Shown here in pieces: positions 42,760-52,127 of a stretch of DNA of 64,000 nucleotides; position 1 is the stretch's first letter, and each line of letters opens with the position of its first letter. The DNA lies in NCBI RefSeq assembly GCF_022829725.1, contig NZ_JAKSYG010000231.1, positions 1 to 64,000 on the forward strand. The letters run 5' to 3'. The translations under genes and the position numbers were made by a program. This DNA is from Methylobacterium sp. E-005. GTDB lineage: Bacteria > Pseudomonadota > Alphaproteobacteria > Rhizobiales > Beijerinckiaceae. Under the pieces are notes generated by a model. It had not been told where the DNA came from. It saw only the letters and a list, made by a program, of their open reading frames with translations, and ran no database searches.

Positions 42760-43611
42760 ATGAGCACCCTCCCCGGCGGCCGCAACACGATCGAGCGCGT
42801 CGCCCGCTTCGGCTACGGCGCCCGCGGCGTGGTCTACCTCGTGGTCGGCGGCCTCGCCCTGCTGGCGGCGCTCGGCCATGGCGGGCGGGCCGGCGACAGC
42901 AAGGACGCCCTGCGCGCCGTGCTGGCCGGACCCTTCGGCGCGGCGCTCGTCGGCCTGATTGCCCTGGGGCTCGCCGGCTTTGCGCTCTGGCGCCTCATCG
43001 AGGCCGTCACGGATGCCGACCGGCGGGGCACCGGGATCAAGGGCTTGGCGGTGCGCGGCGCGCATCTGGTCAGTGCCGCCCTCTATTTTGGCCTCGCCGC
43101 CAGCGCCGCGTCGCTGAGCCTTGGGCTCGGCCTGAGCGGCGGCGACGGCATGCACGATGGCACCGCATGGCTGCTCGCCAAACCCTTCGGCCGCTGGCTC
43201 GTGGCGCTCGCCGGCCTCGCGGTGGTCGGCGGCGGCTTCGGCTTCCTGGGGAAGGCGTGGCGGGGCGACGTCACCGATCGGCTCGCCCTCGATGCCCAGG
43301 CCCGGGCGCGCTGGGCCGGACCGATCGGCCGCTTCGGCTATGCGGCACGGGGCTTGGCCTTCCTGATCATCGGCGGGTTCCTCGTCGCGGCGGCGTGGCA
43401 CCAGCGCTCGTCCGACGCCAAGGGGCTGGGCGAGGCCTTCGCGCTGCTGCGCGCCCAGCCCTACGGCTCGGTCCTGCTTGGACTCGTGGCCGCGGGCCAC
43501 GCCGCCTTCGGGGCGTTCGGGCTGATCCAGGCCCGCTACCGGCACATCGAGGCCCCGGACATCGACCGGGTCGACGATGCGGCCGGGGAAGCGGCCCGGG
43601 CGTTGACCTGA
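42760..43611 (+). CDS. DUF1206 membrane protein
   Basis: A 283-residue inner-membrane protein with about six transmembrane helices in three repeats. Each repeat starts with an ARxGYxARGxVY-like motif (ARFGYGARGVVYLVVGG; GRFGYAARGLAFLIIGG), the DUF1206 signature. Loops are short and basic. No enzymatic motif. Function unknown. Confidence 0.88.
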   Translation: MSTLPGGRNTIERVARFGYGARGVVYLVVGGLALLAALGHGGRAGDSKDALRAVLAGPFGAALVGLIALGLAGFALWRLIEAVTDADRRGTGIKGLAVRGAHLVSAALYFGLAASAASLSLGLGLSGGDGMHDGTAWLLAKPFGRWLVALAGLAVVGGGFGFLGKAWRGDVTDRLALDAQARARWAGPIGRFGYAARGLAFLIIGGFLVAAAWHQRSSDAKGLGEAFALLRAQPYGSVLLGLVAAGHAAFGAFGLIQARYRHIEAPDIDRVDDAAGEAARALT

Positions 43612-43688
43612 CGCGGGTTCGGACGGCCCGTCGCGTTGACAGGACAGGTCCCGCGGCGGATACCCCGCGGCACCCCATTCGGCCCCCG

Positions 43689-45647
43689 ATGCAGCAGCGC
43701 CACTACAAGACCGCGGTGATGGTGGCCCACGACCTCGCGGCGACCGCCGCCGCCGTGGTGCTCACCTTCCTGTTCCGATTCCAGGGCGGGATGCTGGACG
43801 AGCGTCTGCACGCCCTGCCCCTGCTGCTGCCGCCGTTCCTGGCCTTCGCCGGACTCGTCTACGCGCGCTTCCGGCTCTACCGGACCAAGTGGCGCTTCGC
43901 TTCGCTGCAGGATCTCGCCGGCATCGTCCGGGCGGCGAGCGTGCTGGCGCTCGCCCTGCTGGTGACCGACTGGGTCCTGGTCTCGGCCGACCTCTACGGC
44001 TTCTACTTCTTCGGCAAGATCGCGATCCTGCTCTACTGGGTCCTGCAGATCTTCTTCCTCGGCGGGGCGCGCCTCGCCTTCCGTTACCTTAAGGACACGC
44101 GGTCCCGGCAGTCGAGCGCCCGGGCCGCCACCGTGCCGACCCTGCTCCTCGGGCGCGGGGCCGATATCGACGTGCTGATCCGGGCGATCGAGGCGGGCTC
44201 GGTGAAGAAGCTCGCGCCCCGGGGCATCCTCTCACCGCGGGCGGACGAGCGCGGCCAGTTCATGCGCGGCGTCGCCGTGCTCGGCGGCTTCCCGGATCTG
44301 GAGCGGGTGGTGGCCGACCTCGCCGCCCGCGGCGAGCCGGTGCGGCGCCTCGTAGCGACGCCGAGCGCCCTCGTCCCGGAGGCGTCGCCCGACGACCTGA
44401 TCGCCCGCGCCCGGCGGCTCGGCCTACCCCTCGCCCGGGTGGCCGGCCTCGGCGAGGGCGCCCAGGGCCCGGAACTGGCGCCGCTGGAGATCGAGGACCT
44501 GCTCCTGCGCCCGACCGTGCCGATCGACCGGGTGCGCCTGGAGGCGTTCCTCACCGGCCGCCGGGTGGTGGTGACGGGGGGCGGCGGCTCGATCGGCTCC
44601 GAGATCTGCCTGCGCGCCGTGGCGTTCGGGGCCGCGGCGGTGCTGGTGCTCGACGCCTCGGAGCCGGCTTTGCACGGCATCCTCACGCACCCGGCGATCC
44701 TGGCCGCCGAAGCCACGGTGACGGGGGTTCTCGCCGACATCCGCGACCGGGAGCGGACGCATGCGGTCATCGTGGCGTTCCGGCCGGATTACGTGCTCCA
44801 CGCCGCCGCCCTGAAGCAGGTGCCCTACCTGGAGCGGGACTGGCAGGAGGGCATCAAGACCAACGTGTTCGGCTCGATCAACGTCGCCGAAGCCGCGGTG
44901 GCGGCCGGCGCCCGGGCGCTCGTGATGATCTCCACCGACAAGGCGATCGAGCCGGTCTCGCAGCTCGGCGTCACCAAGCGCTTCGCCGAGATGGTCGCCC
45001 AGGCGCTGGACGCCGAGCAGTCGGTCCGGCCGGGTCACCCCACCCGGCTGATCGCCGTGCGGTTCGGCAACGTCCTGGGCTCGGCCGGCTCGGTGGTGCC
45101 GGTGTTCAAGGCACAGATCGCCCGGGGCGGTCCGGTGACGGTGACCGATCCCGAGATGGTCCGCTACTTCATGACCGTCCGCGAGGCCTGCGACCTCGTC
45201 CTGACCGCCGCCTCCCACGCGGACGGCGAGGCCCGCACCGCGCCGGATTCGGAGCGCGCCGCGGTCTACGTCCTCAAGATGGGCCAGCCGGTGCGGATCG
45301 CCGACCTCGCCGAGCGGATGATCCGGCTCGCCGGCTTCGAGCCCGGCGCGGAGATCGAGATTGCGTTCACCGGCGCGCGGCCCGGCGAGCGGCTGAACGA
45401 GATCCTGTTCGCCCGGGACGAGCCGCGCGTGGCGCTTGCGGGGATCGACGGGGTGATGGCGGCGCGGCCGAACTTCGCCGACCGGGCGCGCCTCGACGCC
45501 TGGGTGGCGGAACTGCGCGCCGCCGTGTCGGCCGGCGACCGGGTCGCCGCGGAGGCGGTGTTCGAGGCGGCGGTGCCGCATTTCCGCGAGCGCGCTGCGC
45601 AGCGGGTGGCGCGAAGCGCGCCGGCTGCCGCGATGAGCGCGGCGTAA
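43689..45647 (+). CDS. CapD/FlaA1-like nucleotide-sugar dehydratase
   Basis: A 652-residue membrane-anchored enzyme. Four N-terminal transmembrane helices span about residues 10-125, then comes a linker Rossmann domain, then the catalytic NAD-binding domain (VVVTGGGGSIGSEICLRA, HAAALKQVPYLE, STDKAIEP, and VTKRFAEM, the place of the YxxxK pair in typical SDRs). GARPGERLNEIL is a family hallmark. It would act on UDP-N-acetylhexosamines (4,6-dehydration) for polysaccharide or glycan synthesis. A convergent epimerase/WecA-like pair lies next to it. Confidence 0.9.
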   Translation: MQQRHYKTAVMVAHDLAATAAAVVLTFLFRFQGGMLDERLHALPLLLPPFLAFAGLVYARFRLYRTKWRFASLQDLAGIVRAASVLALALLVTDWVLVSADLYGFYFFGKIAILLYWVLQIFFLGGARLAFRYLKDTRSRQSSARAATVPTLLLGRGADIDVLIRAIEAGSVKKLAPRGILSPRADERGQFMRGVAVLGGFPDLERVVADLAARGEPVRRLVATPSALVPEASPDDLIARARRLGLPLARVAGLGEGAQGPELAPLEIEDLLLRPTVPIDRVRLEAFLTGRRVVVTGGGGSIGSEICLRAVAFGAAAVLVLDASEPALHGILTHPAILAAEATVTGVLADIRDRERTHAVIVAFRPDYVLHAAALKQVPYLERDWQEGIKTNVFGSINVAEAAVAAGARALVMISTDKAIEPVSQLGVTKRFAEMVAQALDAEQSVRPGHPTRLIAVRFGNVLGSAGSVVPVFKAQIARGGPVTVTDPEMVRYFMTVREACDLVLTAASHADGEARTAPDSERAAVYVLKMGQPVRIADLAERMIRLAGFEPGAEIEIAFTGARPGERLNEILFARDEPRVALAGIDGVMAARPNFADRARLDAWVAELRAAVSAGDRVAAEAVFEAAVPHFRERAAQRVARSAPAAAMSAA

Positions 45648-45650
45648 CCG

Positions 45651-45757
45651 GGTTTCGAAAGGGATCGTCCCTTGTCTGGGGTCTAGGGCAAAGCCCTGGA
45701 AGGTTCGTCGGGCTCCGCCCGACACCCGCCAAAGGGATGATCCCTTTGGAATCCCGG
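45651..45757. repeat. Modular palindromic repeat, copy 2
   Basis: GGTTTCGAAAGGGATCGTCCCTT, AGGGCAAAGCCCT, GTCGGGCTCCGCCCGAC, and CAAAGGGATGATCCCTTTG in a row. It has the same layout as the copies at 18,676, 56,405 and 60,581, but with different loop bases. It lies between convergent genes. Confidence 0.75.
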
Positions 45758-45775
45758 AGTTGGGGTTCCGGATCC

Positions 45776-46696
45776 TCAGCCGCCCGCCTGCGCCAGCCGC
45801 GCCAGCCCGTCCCGGGTCGATCCGGCCGGCTGCCAACCCAGGGCCGCCAGACCGTCGGCCCGGGCCACCAGCCCCTCGGCGATGCGGGCGAACTGCGCGT
45901 CGCGGCCGGTCATCCGGCAGGCCAGCTTGAGGAGGCCGGCCGGCACCGGGACGAGCCCCGGGCTGCGGCCGAGACCCGCGCGGAGCGCCGCAATCATCTC
46001 GGGCAGGCTGAGCGGATCGGGATCGGCCGCGATCAGCGCTGCCCGCACGGGATCCGGCGCCCGCAGCACCGTGTCGACGGCCCCCGACAGGCTCTCCAGG
46101 GAGATGAGCGAGCGCCGGGCCGCGAGGCCGCCGAGCGGCAGCCAGTAGGGGCTGCGGGCGAGGCGCAGGAGCGCGGCCATGTTGCCCTTCACCCCCGCGC
46201 CGTAGACCAGGACCGGGCGCAGGGCGACCCAGTCGAGCCCGATCTCGGCGAGCGCCTGCTCGGCCTCCAGCTTGGAACGGCCGTAGGCGTCGGTGGGCGC
46301 GGCGGGATCGCCCTCCCCGACCACGCCCGACGCGCTCGGGCCCACCTGGGCACGGATCGAGGACAGGAACACGAACCGCCGCACCTTGGCGCGGGCAGCC
46401 GCCTCCGCGAGCTTGCGCGTCGCCTCGGTGTTGAGGGTGCGGTAATCGTCCTCCGGGGCGCCCGACATGGCATGCGCGAGGCCGGCCGAATGCACCACCG
46501 CGTCGACGCCGGCCAGCGCGGCGGCCATGTTGATCGGGCGCGTCAGGTCGCCCACCACCGCGCTCGCGGCACCTTCTGGAAGGGCTGTCGGGCGGCGCAG
46601 CAGCACCCGCACCCGGTAGCCGCGGGCGGTGAGGTCGGCGAGCAGGTGGCGGCCGATGAAGCCGGTCGCCCCGGTGAGCGCGATCAGTCCGGTCAC
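45776..46696 (-). CDS. NAD-dependent epimerase/dehydratase
   Basis: A 306-residue extended SDR. The GTG start at 46,696 overlaps the stop of the transferase gene (GTGA). The N-terminus is IALTGATGFIGRHLLADL. The catalytic YxxxK is in DAYGRSKLEAEQAL, with upstream serine FLSSIRAQVG. It probably interconverts nucleotide sugars for the lipid-linked glycan started by the upstream transferase. Exact substrate unknown. Confidence 0.87.
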   Translation of the reverse strand: MTGLIALTGATGFIGRHLLADLTARGYRVRVLLRRPTALPEGAASAVVGDLTRPINMAAALAGVDAVVHSAGLAHAMSGAPEDDYRTLNTEATRKLAEAAARAKVRRFVFLSSIRAQVGPSASGVVGEGDPAAPTDAYGRSKLEAEQALAEIGLDWVALRPVLVYGAGVKGNMAALLRLARSPYWLPLGGLAARRSLISLESLSGAVDTVLRAPDPVRAALIAADPDPLSLPEMIAALRAGLGRSPGLVPVPAGLLKLACRMTGRDAQFARIAEGLVARADGLAALGWQPAGSTRDGLARLAQAGG

Positions 46697-47727
46697 GGGT
46701 GGGCGGCACCTTCGGTGGCCGGCGCCGGAGCGCGGGCGAAGCGGCGGAGCAGGGCCGCGACCAGGGCGAGCCCGGCCGCCAGCGCCGCGAGGGTGACCGG
46801 CCAGGACGGCCAAAACAAGGTCGCCGCAGCCAGCGCCGCGAGCCCGAGGTTGACCGCGAAGATGCGCCCCACCACGCCCGGGACGCCGAGGCCGTTCACG
46901 GTGGCCCGCTGGTAGAAGTGGCCCCGGTGCGCCTCCCAGATCCGCTCCCTCCGGCGGGCCCGGGCGGCGAGGGTGAGGCTGGCATCGGCGAGGTAGGTGA
47001 GCGGCAGCAGCAGGGCGGCCGCGAGGCCTCCCGTTAGGGCGAGGTGCCAGAGTAGCCACGCGGTGACGAGCCCGATCGGCAGCGCGCCGACATCCCCGAG
47101 GAAAAGCCTTGCGACCGGCCGGTTGAACGGCGCGAAGCCCAGCACCGCGCCGAGCAGGCAGGCCGCCACCAGGGCCGGCAGCGGCGGCAGGAGCCCGGCG
47201 AGGCCGAACAGCAGCAGGGCGCCGGAGACCGGGACGATCTCGGCCACGATCATCCAGTCGAGCCCGTCCATGAAGTTCGTCAGGTTCACGAACCACAGGC
47301 CGGCCACGAGGGCGAGACCGCGTTCGAGCCAGACGGGGAGGCCGGGCAGCAGCCGTCCGTCCAGGTGCCCGACCAGCAGGCCGACCGCCACGGCCTGCGC
47401 GACGAGCCGAAGGCCGGCCGGCAGCGGGCGCACGTCGTCCACGGCCCCGAGGAGTGCCAGGGCGAGGGTGCAGCCCGCGAGCCAGATCCAGTCCGGCCGG
47501 CCGCCGATCTCGGGGGCTGCGATCAGCAGGCCCGAGATCGTCACCAGCGCCGTCACCACGGCGATCCCGCCGCCCTGCGGGGTCGGCACGCTGTGGCTGG
47601 AGCGGGCGTTCGGCCGCGCCAGGGCATAGCGCTGCAGCAGCGGGAACAGACGCAGGATCAGCCCCGCCGTGAGGGCGGCGGCGAGCGGGACGGCGAGGAG
47701 GAGAAGCGTGGGCAGGGCGGACGGCAT
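46693..47727 (-). CDS. WecA/WbpL-like glycosyl-1-phosphate transferase
   Basis: A 344-residue polytopic membrane protein of the MraY/WecA family that attaches a hexosamine-1-phosphate to undecaprenyl phosphate, the first step of a surface glycan. About ten transmembrane helices. Conserved loops: RPNARSSHSVPTPQGGGIA, VDDVRPLPAG, NLTNFMDGLDWM (metal-binding aspartates) and LGDVGALPIG. The N-terminal HSVPTPQGGG is shared with WbpL. Coupled to the epimerase gene downstream. Confidence 0.9.
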   Translation of the reverse strand: MPSALPTLLLLAVPLAAALTAGLILRLFPLLQRYALARPNARSSHSVPTPQGGGIAVVTALVTISGLLIAAPEIGGRPDWIWLAGCTLALALLGAVDDVRPLPAGLRLVAQAVAVGLLVGHLDGRLLPGLPVWLERGLALVAGLWFVNLTNFMDGLDWMIVAEIVPVSGALLLFGLAGLLPPLPALVAACLLGAVLGFAPFNRPVARLFLGDVGALPIGLVTAWLLWHLALTGGLAAALLLPLTYLADASLTLAARARRRERIWEAHRGHFYQRATVNGLGVPGVVGRIFAVNLGLAALAAATLFWPSWPVTLAALAAGLALVAALLRRFARAPAPATEGAAHP

Positions 47728-47774
47728 GGCGCCGTCCTACGCGATCCCGGGCGCGATCGTGAGAGGGCGGCGCC

Positions 47775-49454
47775 TTACGCCGCCCGCACCGTCGCCAGGA
47801 ATCGGCCGACCTCGACCGTGAGATGCTTCGATTGGCGCGACATCGCGGCAGCGGCCTCCAATGCCTGGGCGGCTGCCGTGCCGGTCTCCTCGGCGGCCTG
47901 AGCGAGGTCCGCGATCGTACCCGTGACGGCGCCGGTGCCGGCTGCCGCCTGCGCGACGTTGCGGACGATCTCCTGGGTCGCGGCCCCCTGCTGCTCCACC
48001 GCCGCCGCGATGCTCGTCGCCACGCCGTCGATCTCGCGGATGCGCCGGCCGATCCCGTCGATCGCCTCCGTGGCGCGTCCCGTCGAGCTTTGAATCCGGC
48101 CGATCTGGCCCGTGATCTCCTCGGTCGCCTTGGCGGTCTGCTCGGCGAGCGCCTTGACCTCCGAGGCCACCACCGCGAAGCCGCGGCCGGCAGCGCCCGC
48201 GCGGGCGGCCTCGATCGTGGCGTTGAGGGCCAGCAGGTTGGTCTGCGCCGCGATTCCGGAGATCAGCGCCACGACGTCGCTCACCGTCGCGGCCGCTGCG
48301 CTGAGATCCTGCACCAGCGCCACCGTCTCGGTGGCCTCGGTCACGGCCGTCCGGGCGAGCTGCGCCGAGCCGCTGACCTGCCGGCCGATCTCCTCGACGG
48401 AGGAGCCCAGTTCCTCGGCCGCCGCCGCCACGGTGCTCACGTTGGCAGCCGCCTCATGCGCCGCGGAGGCGGCCGAACTCCACTGCCCGGAGGATTTCGC
48501 CGCGCTCGCCGTCAGGGACCGGGCCGTCGCCTCCAGTCCGGCGGCGGAGGTGGAGACGCCGCCGACGATCGTGCCGACCGTCTGCTCGAAGGCGTCGGCC
48601 ATCGCCGCCGTCGTCGCGCGGCGCTCGCTGTCGATCTGGGCCTGGGCCGAGGCCGCCTCGAGGGTGCGGGTCCGGATCAGGCTATCGCGAAAAATTACGA
48701 CGGCGCCGGCCAGCTGGCCGATCTCGTCGCCGCGTTGCTGCTCGGGAATCGCGCCCTCGGTATCGCCGCCGGCCAGACGCTGCGTCGCCCGCGTGATGGC
48801 CTTGAGGGGCCGGCTGACGCCGCGCATGACGAGCACGGTGGCGCCGGACGCGACCACGAGGGCGATGGCGGCCAGCGACAGCATCGACAGGTTGGCCCGC
48901 TCATAGCTCTCCTCGAGTTCGACGCCGCTCGCCTTGCTACCGGCGGCGTTCAGCTCCACCAGGCGGTCCCAATCCGTCAGGACGTCGTTGATCCGGTCCG
49001 ACATCGTCGCGTTGAAGTGGTGCAGCCCCCCGGGACCGTCTCCCGCTGTAACCATCGCCATGGCGCGGGCCTGCTCCCCATCGTAGGTCGCCATGTGCCG
49101 GCGCAGGCTGGCGAAGCTGTCGCGCTCGGGCTGGGTGAGCGGCAGGGCTTCGAGGCGGGCATAGTTCTCGGCGAGTTGCTGCCCACGCTTGGCGATCTTG
49201 GCCTTCACGGCGGTCCGGAGTTCATCCGTGTCGGCCGTGATCAGACGGCCGCCATTGACCCGCAATTGCATCACGAGGATGCCGATCCGCCCCAGCGTAT
49301 CCGTCGCCGGCAGGCGGACGTCCCGCATCCCCGCCGCGGTGGTGTTGACGCTGCGCAATTCCGCCAGCGCCAGGACGTAGGTGGCAACGATGAGGAGGAC
49401 CAGGGCGGCCAAGCTGAGGCCGAGCTTGGTCGCGATCGTGATGCTGGAGCGCAT
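47775..49454 (-). CDS. Methyl-accepting chemotaxis protein (small periplasmic domain)
   Basis: A 559-residue receptor. It has TM1 at about residues 9-31, a helical four-helix-bundle-type periplasmic domain of about 155 residues (no Cache fold seen), TM2 at about 188-210, a HAMP segment and the conserved signalling hairpin with QTNLLALNATIEAARAGAAGRGF and SEVKALAEQTAKATEEI. The ligand is unknown. The start at 49,454 places the basic cap (MRSSITIATK) just before TM1. It has no C-terminal pentapeptide for CheR/CheB. Confidence 0.92.
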   Translation of the reverse strand: MRSSITIATKLGLSLAALVLLIVATYVLALAELRSVNTTAAGMRDVRLPATDTLGRIGILVMQLRVNGGRLITADTDELRTAVKAKIAKRGQQLAENYARLEALPLTQPERDSFASLRRHMATYDGEQARAMAMVTAGDGPGGLHHFNATMSDRINDVLTDWDRLVELNAAGSKASGVELEESYERANLSMLSLAAIALVVASGATVLVMRGVSRPLKAITRATQRLAGGDTEGAIPEQQRGDEIGQLAGAVVIFRDSLIRTRTLEAASAQAQIDSERRATTAAMADAFEQTVGTIVGGVSTSAAGLEATARSLTASAAKSSGQWSSAASAAHEAAANVSTVAAAAEELGSSVEEIGRQVSGSAQLARTAVTEATETVALVQDLSAAAATVSDVVALISGIAAQTNLLALNATIEAARAGAAGRGFAVVASEVKALAEQTAKATEEITGQIGRIQSSTGRATEAIDGIGRRIREIDGVATSIAAAVEQQGAATQEIVRNVAQAAAGTGAVTGTIADLAQAAEETGTAAAQALEAAAAMSRQSKHLTVEVGRFLATVRAA

Positions 49455-49745
49455 GGCGTCGGTGTCTCTATTCAGGGTAGAAATTCGAATTTTATTGCAT
49501 AGATCTATCGTCGCATAACACAGCTTTAACGGGGCGTGGACTCTGTGTTTCCCCACGTCTTCCAAGATCATGTTTCATTGGATGCGATGATAAAAATCAA
49601 CGATCGCAGATAGGGCAAGTCGCAGATTTTGGCGACGACGTCCGACGAGCCTCCGTCATTGTCGGGAAGTAAAAATTTCTCTGTTCATCGATGTCCGGCG
49701 CAGCCCGGGTCCGGCAGGCCGCGATTGCGGGGCGGGCCCGCCGCG

Positions 49746-51806
49746 TCACGCGGCCCGGATGTCGCGCAGGAACGCGTCGACCTCCCGATTGACAATCTGC
49801 GACTGTGCGGCGAGGTTCTTCGCCGCCGCGAGCACCTGATCCGCCGCCGCATTAGCCTCGGTCGAGACGGTGAGCACGTCGGCGGCGTGATCCGTCACCG
49901 TCAGCGTACCCTGGGCCGCCTCGCCCGCGTTGCGGGAGATGTCGCCGGTCGCGCCGGTCTGGGCCCGCACCGCCTCGACGATGGTGCCGCTGATCGTCGA
50001 CATGAAGGTCACGATGCGGTTTATCGCCTGCAGCGCCGCCGTGGTTTCCTCCGTCGCCGACCGGATGCCGGCGATCTGCTGGTCGACCTCCTCCGTGGCG
50101 CGGCGTGTCTGATCGGCCAGGGCTTTGATCTCGGTGGCGACCACGGCGAAGCCCCGGCCCGCCGCGCCGGCGCGGGAGGCTTCGATCGTGGCGTTCAGCG
50201 CCAGGAGGTTGGTCTGGGAAGCGATCGACGCGATCGTGGTCGCGGCGGCGCCGATCTGATCGGTGGCGGAGCGCAGATTCTCCATGATGCGGCTGCTGGC
50301 TTCGGCTTCGCGCGCGGCATCGGCCGCCACCGAGCTGGATTGGTCGACCTGGCGCTCGACCTCCGCGAGGGAGCCGACCATCTCTTCCGCGGCCGCGGCC
50401 ACGGACTGCACGTTGACCGCCGTCTCTCCGGCGGCACTCTGTGCCGAGGCGGCTCGGCTGCGGGTCATGTCGGCGAGGCGGCCCATCGTGCGCGCCGTGC
50501 CGTCGAGGGTGGACGCCGCCGCCGTGACCACATCCAGCGACCCGGTGACGGCGCGCTGGAAGGCCGCCACCAGGGCGTCGATCCGCTCGACGCGCTCCCG
50601 CCGCGCCTCGTGTTCGGCGCGCTGGGCCGCCTCGAGCTCGGACCGGACGATCGCGTTCTGGCGGAAGACATCGACGGCCTGGGCCATGGCGCCGATCTCG
50701 TCCCGACGCGTGAGGTAGGGAACTGTCGCTCCGACCGCACCCTCGGCGAGATCGCGCATGTACCGGGTCATCACGATGGTCGGATGCACGAAGGCGCGCG
50801 AGCCGAGCCAGACCAAGCCGAGGAGTCCCAGGAGGATGGCAGCACCGACGAGGGTCATCGCGTTCCGCGCCTCCGTTGCGCCCCTCAGCGCGACAGCGCG
50901 CGGCACCGTCATGATCATGGACCAGCGCTCGGTCACGCCCGGGAACGCGATCGGTGCCGCGGCCACGAACTCGGCGTCCCCCTCAGGCCCGGGGCCGATC
51001 CGGACCTCGGCCCCGTCCCCGCCCCCGCGCTCGACCCTCCCCAGGAGATCCACGAAGGCGGGCTCGGTCACGGGCTTGCCGAGGCGCGCAGGGTCCGGAT
51101 GGGACACCCAGACGCCCTTGGCGGCGATCATGACCCGCCCCACGCCGAAGGGCGACAGGCTGGCACAGAACGCCTTGGCGGCGGCGAGCGACATGTCGAT
51201 CCCGGCCATGCCGATCGCCGTGCCCGCACGGTTCCTGATCACCCCGACCGCGGTGGTCATCAGCACCGTCTTGCCGTCGACGACGTAATCGTAGGGATCG
51301 ACGAGGACCCGCCTGTTCTCGCGGAGCGGCGTGTCGTACCAGCGTTCGGCACCCGCTTCCTTCGTCAGGGGAAGCGGCTCGAACCCGGGCTCCTGCTCGC
51401 CCCGCGAGAATGCGTAGACGGCAAAGCGCCCGGCTTCGGCATCCCGGCCGTCGAGCGCGTCGGGCTCCATGCCCACCGACAGGCCGACGAAGTCCGGGTT
51501 GGCGCGAATCACGCTGCCCATGACTCCGCGAATCCCGTCGCGGTCGATCGGCTTGCCGGCCGCGATCAGCCCCGACAGGCCCTGCGCCACGGTCGCCGAG
51601 ACGTCGACCGCCTGGCCGATCTCGCGCGACACGGTCTGGGTGTATTCGGCCAAGAGCGCGCGGACCTGACCGTCGGCGGATCGCTCGCCGGCGGCCGTCA
51701 TGAACGCCGAGCCGGACAGCGTCACGGCGGCGAGCGCGCCGACACCCAGCGCGCCGGCGCCCAGCAACAGACGCCACCGCAGGCTGACGAACTTGAGCAG
51801 CGCCAT
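49746..51806 (-). CDS. Methyl-accepting chemotaxis protein with Cache sensor
   Basis: A 686-residue receptor with TM1 near residues 10-32 and a large periplasmic double-Cache domain (about 40-305). The Cache domain shows NPDFVGLSVGMEPDAL, RWYDTPLRENRRVLVDPYDY and AIGMAGIDMSLAAAKAF, motifs of amino- or carboxylic-acid binding sites. TM2 and HAMP lie at about 314-390, then the signalling hairpin (QTNLLALNATIEASRAG...). Same orientation as the preceding receptor but separated by 291 bp, so probably its own promoter. Confidence 0.92.
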   Translation of the reverse strand: MALLKFVSLRWRLLLGAGALGVGALAAVTLSGSAFMTAAGERSADGQVRALLAEYTQTVSREIGQAVDVSATVAQGLSGLIAAGKPIDRDGIRGVMGSVIRANPDFVGLSVGMEPDALDGRDAEAGRFAVYAFSRGEQEPGFEPLPLTKEAGAERWYDTPLRENRRVLVDPYDYVVDGKTVLMTTAVGVIRNRAGTAIGMAGIDMSLAAAKAFCASLSPFGVGRVMIAAKGVWVSHPDPARLGKPVTEPAFVDLLGRVERGGGDGAEVRIGPGPEGDAEFVAAAPIAFPGVTERWSMIMTVPRAVALRGATEARNAMTLVGAAILLGLLGLVWLGSRAFVHPTIVMTRYMRDLAEGAVGATVPYLTRRDEIGAMAQAVDVFRQNAIVRSELEAAQRAEHEARRERVERIDALVAAFQRAVTGSLDVVTAAASTLDGTARTMGRLADMTRSRAASAQSAAGETAVNVQSVAAAAEEMVGSLAEVERQVDQSSSVAADAAREAEASSRIMENLRSATDQIGAAATTIASIASQTNLLALNATIEASRAGAAGRGFAVVATEIKALADQTRRATEEVDQQIAGIRSATEETTAALQAINRIVTFMSTISGTIVEAVRAQTGATGDISRNAGEAAQGTLTVTDHAADVLTVSTEANAAADQVLAAAKNLAAQSQIVNREVDAFLRDIRAA

Positions 51807-52127
51807 CGCGAATCCCCGGTCCCTGGAAGCCGTCCGGCGACGCTACGAGTTTTCTCGCTCCTCAAATGTGACACTCGCGGTCGTCGGTGCGGCGGACGAT
51901 TGTCGGGAGCTTCGGTGCCGCAGTATTATCTACCTGGGGTCGGATCGCGGCATTGATCGACATCTTGCAACAGGGGCGACAGCCGTCCCCGTCCGGATTT
52001 CCGCCTCATCCCGAGGGGCCGCGCCTGGGCAATCGCCCCGGTTCCGGGTCCCGGGACGATGCTTCGGATCCCTGTCCGGCTACAGGCTCCTCGCCGCGGA
52101 ACCGGCGGCCGCTCCTGTGGACCCCGC
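51807..52127. other. 321-bp intergenic, nothing recognised
   Basis: Lies upstream of the Cache receptor gene and downstream of the mutase gene. Short open frames here lack protein character. No T-run terminator and no RNA gene found. Confidence 0.4.
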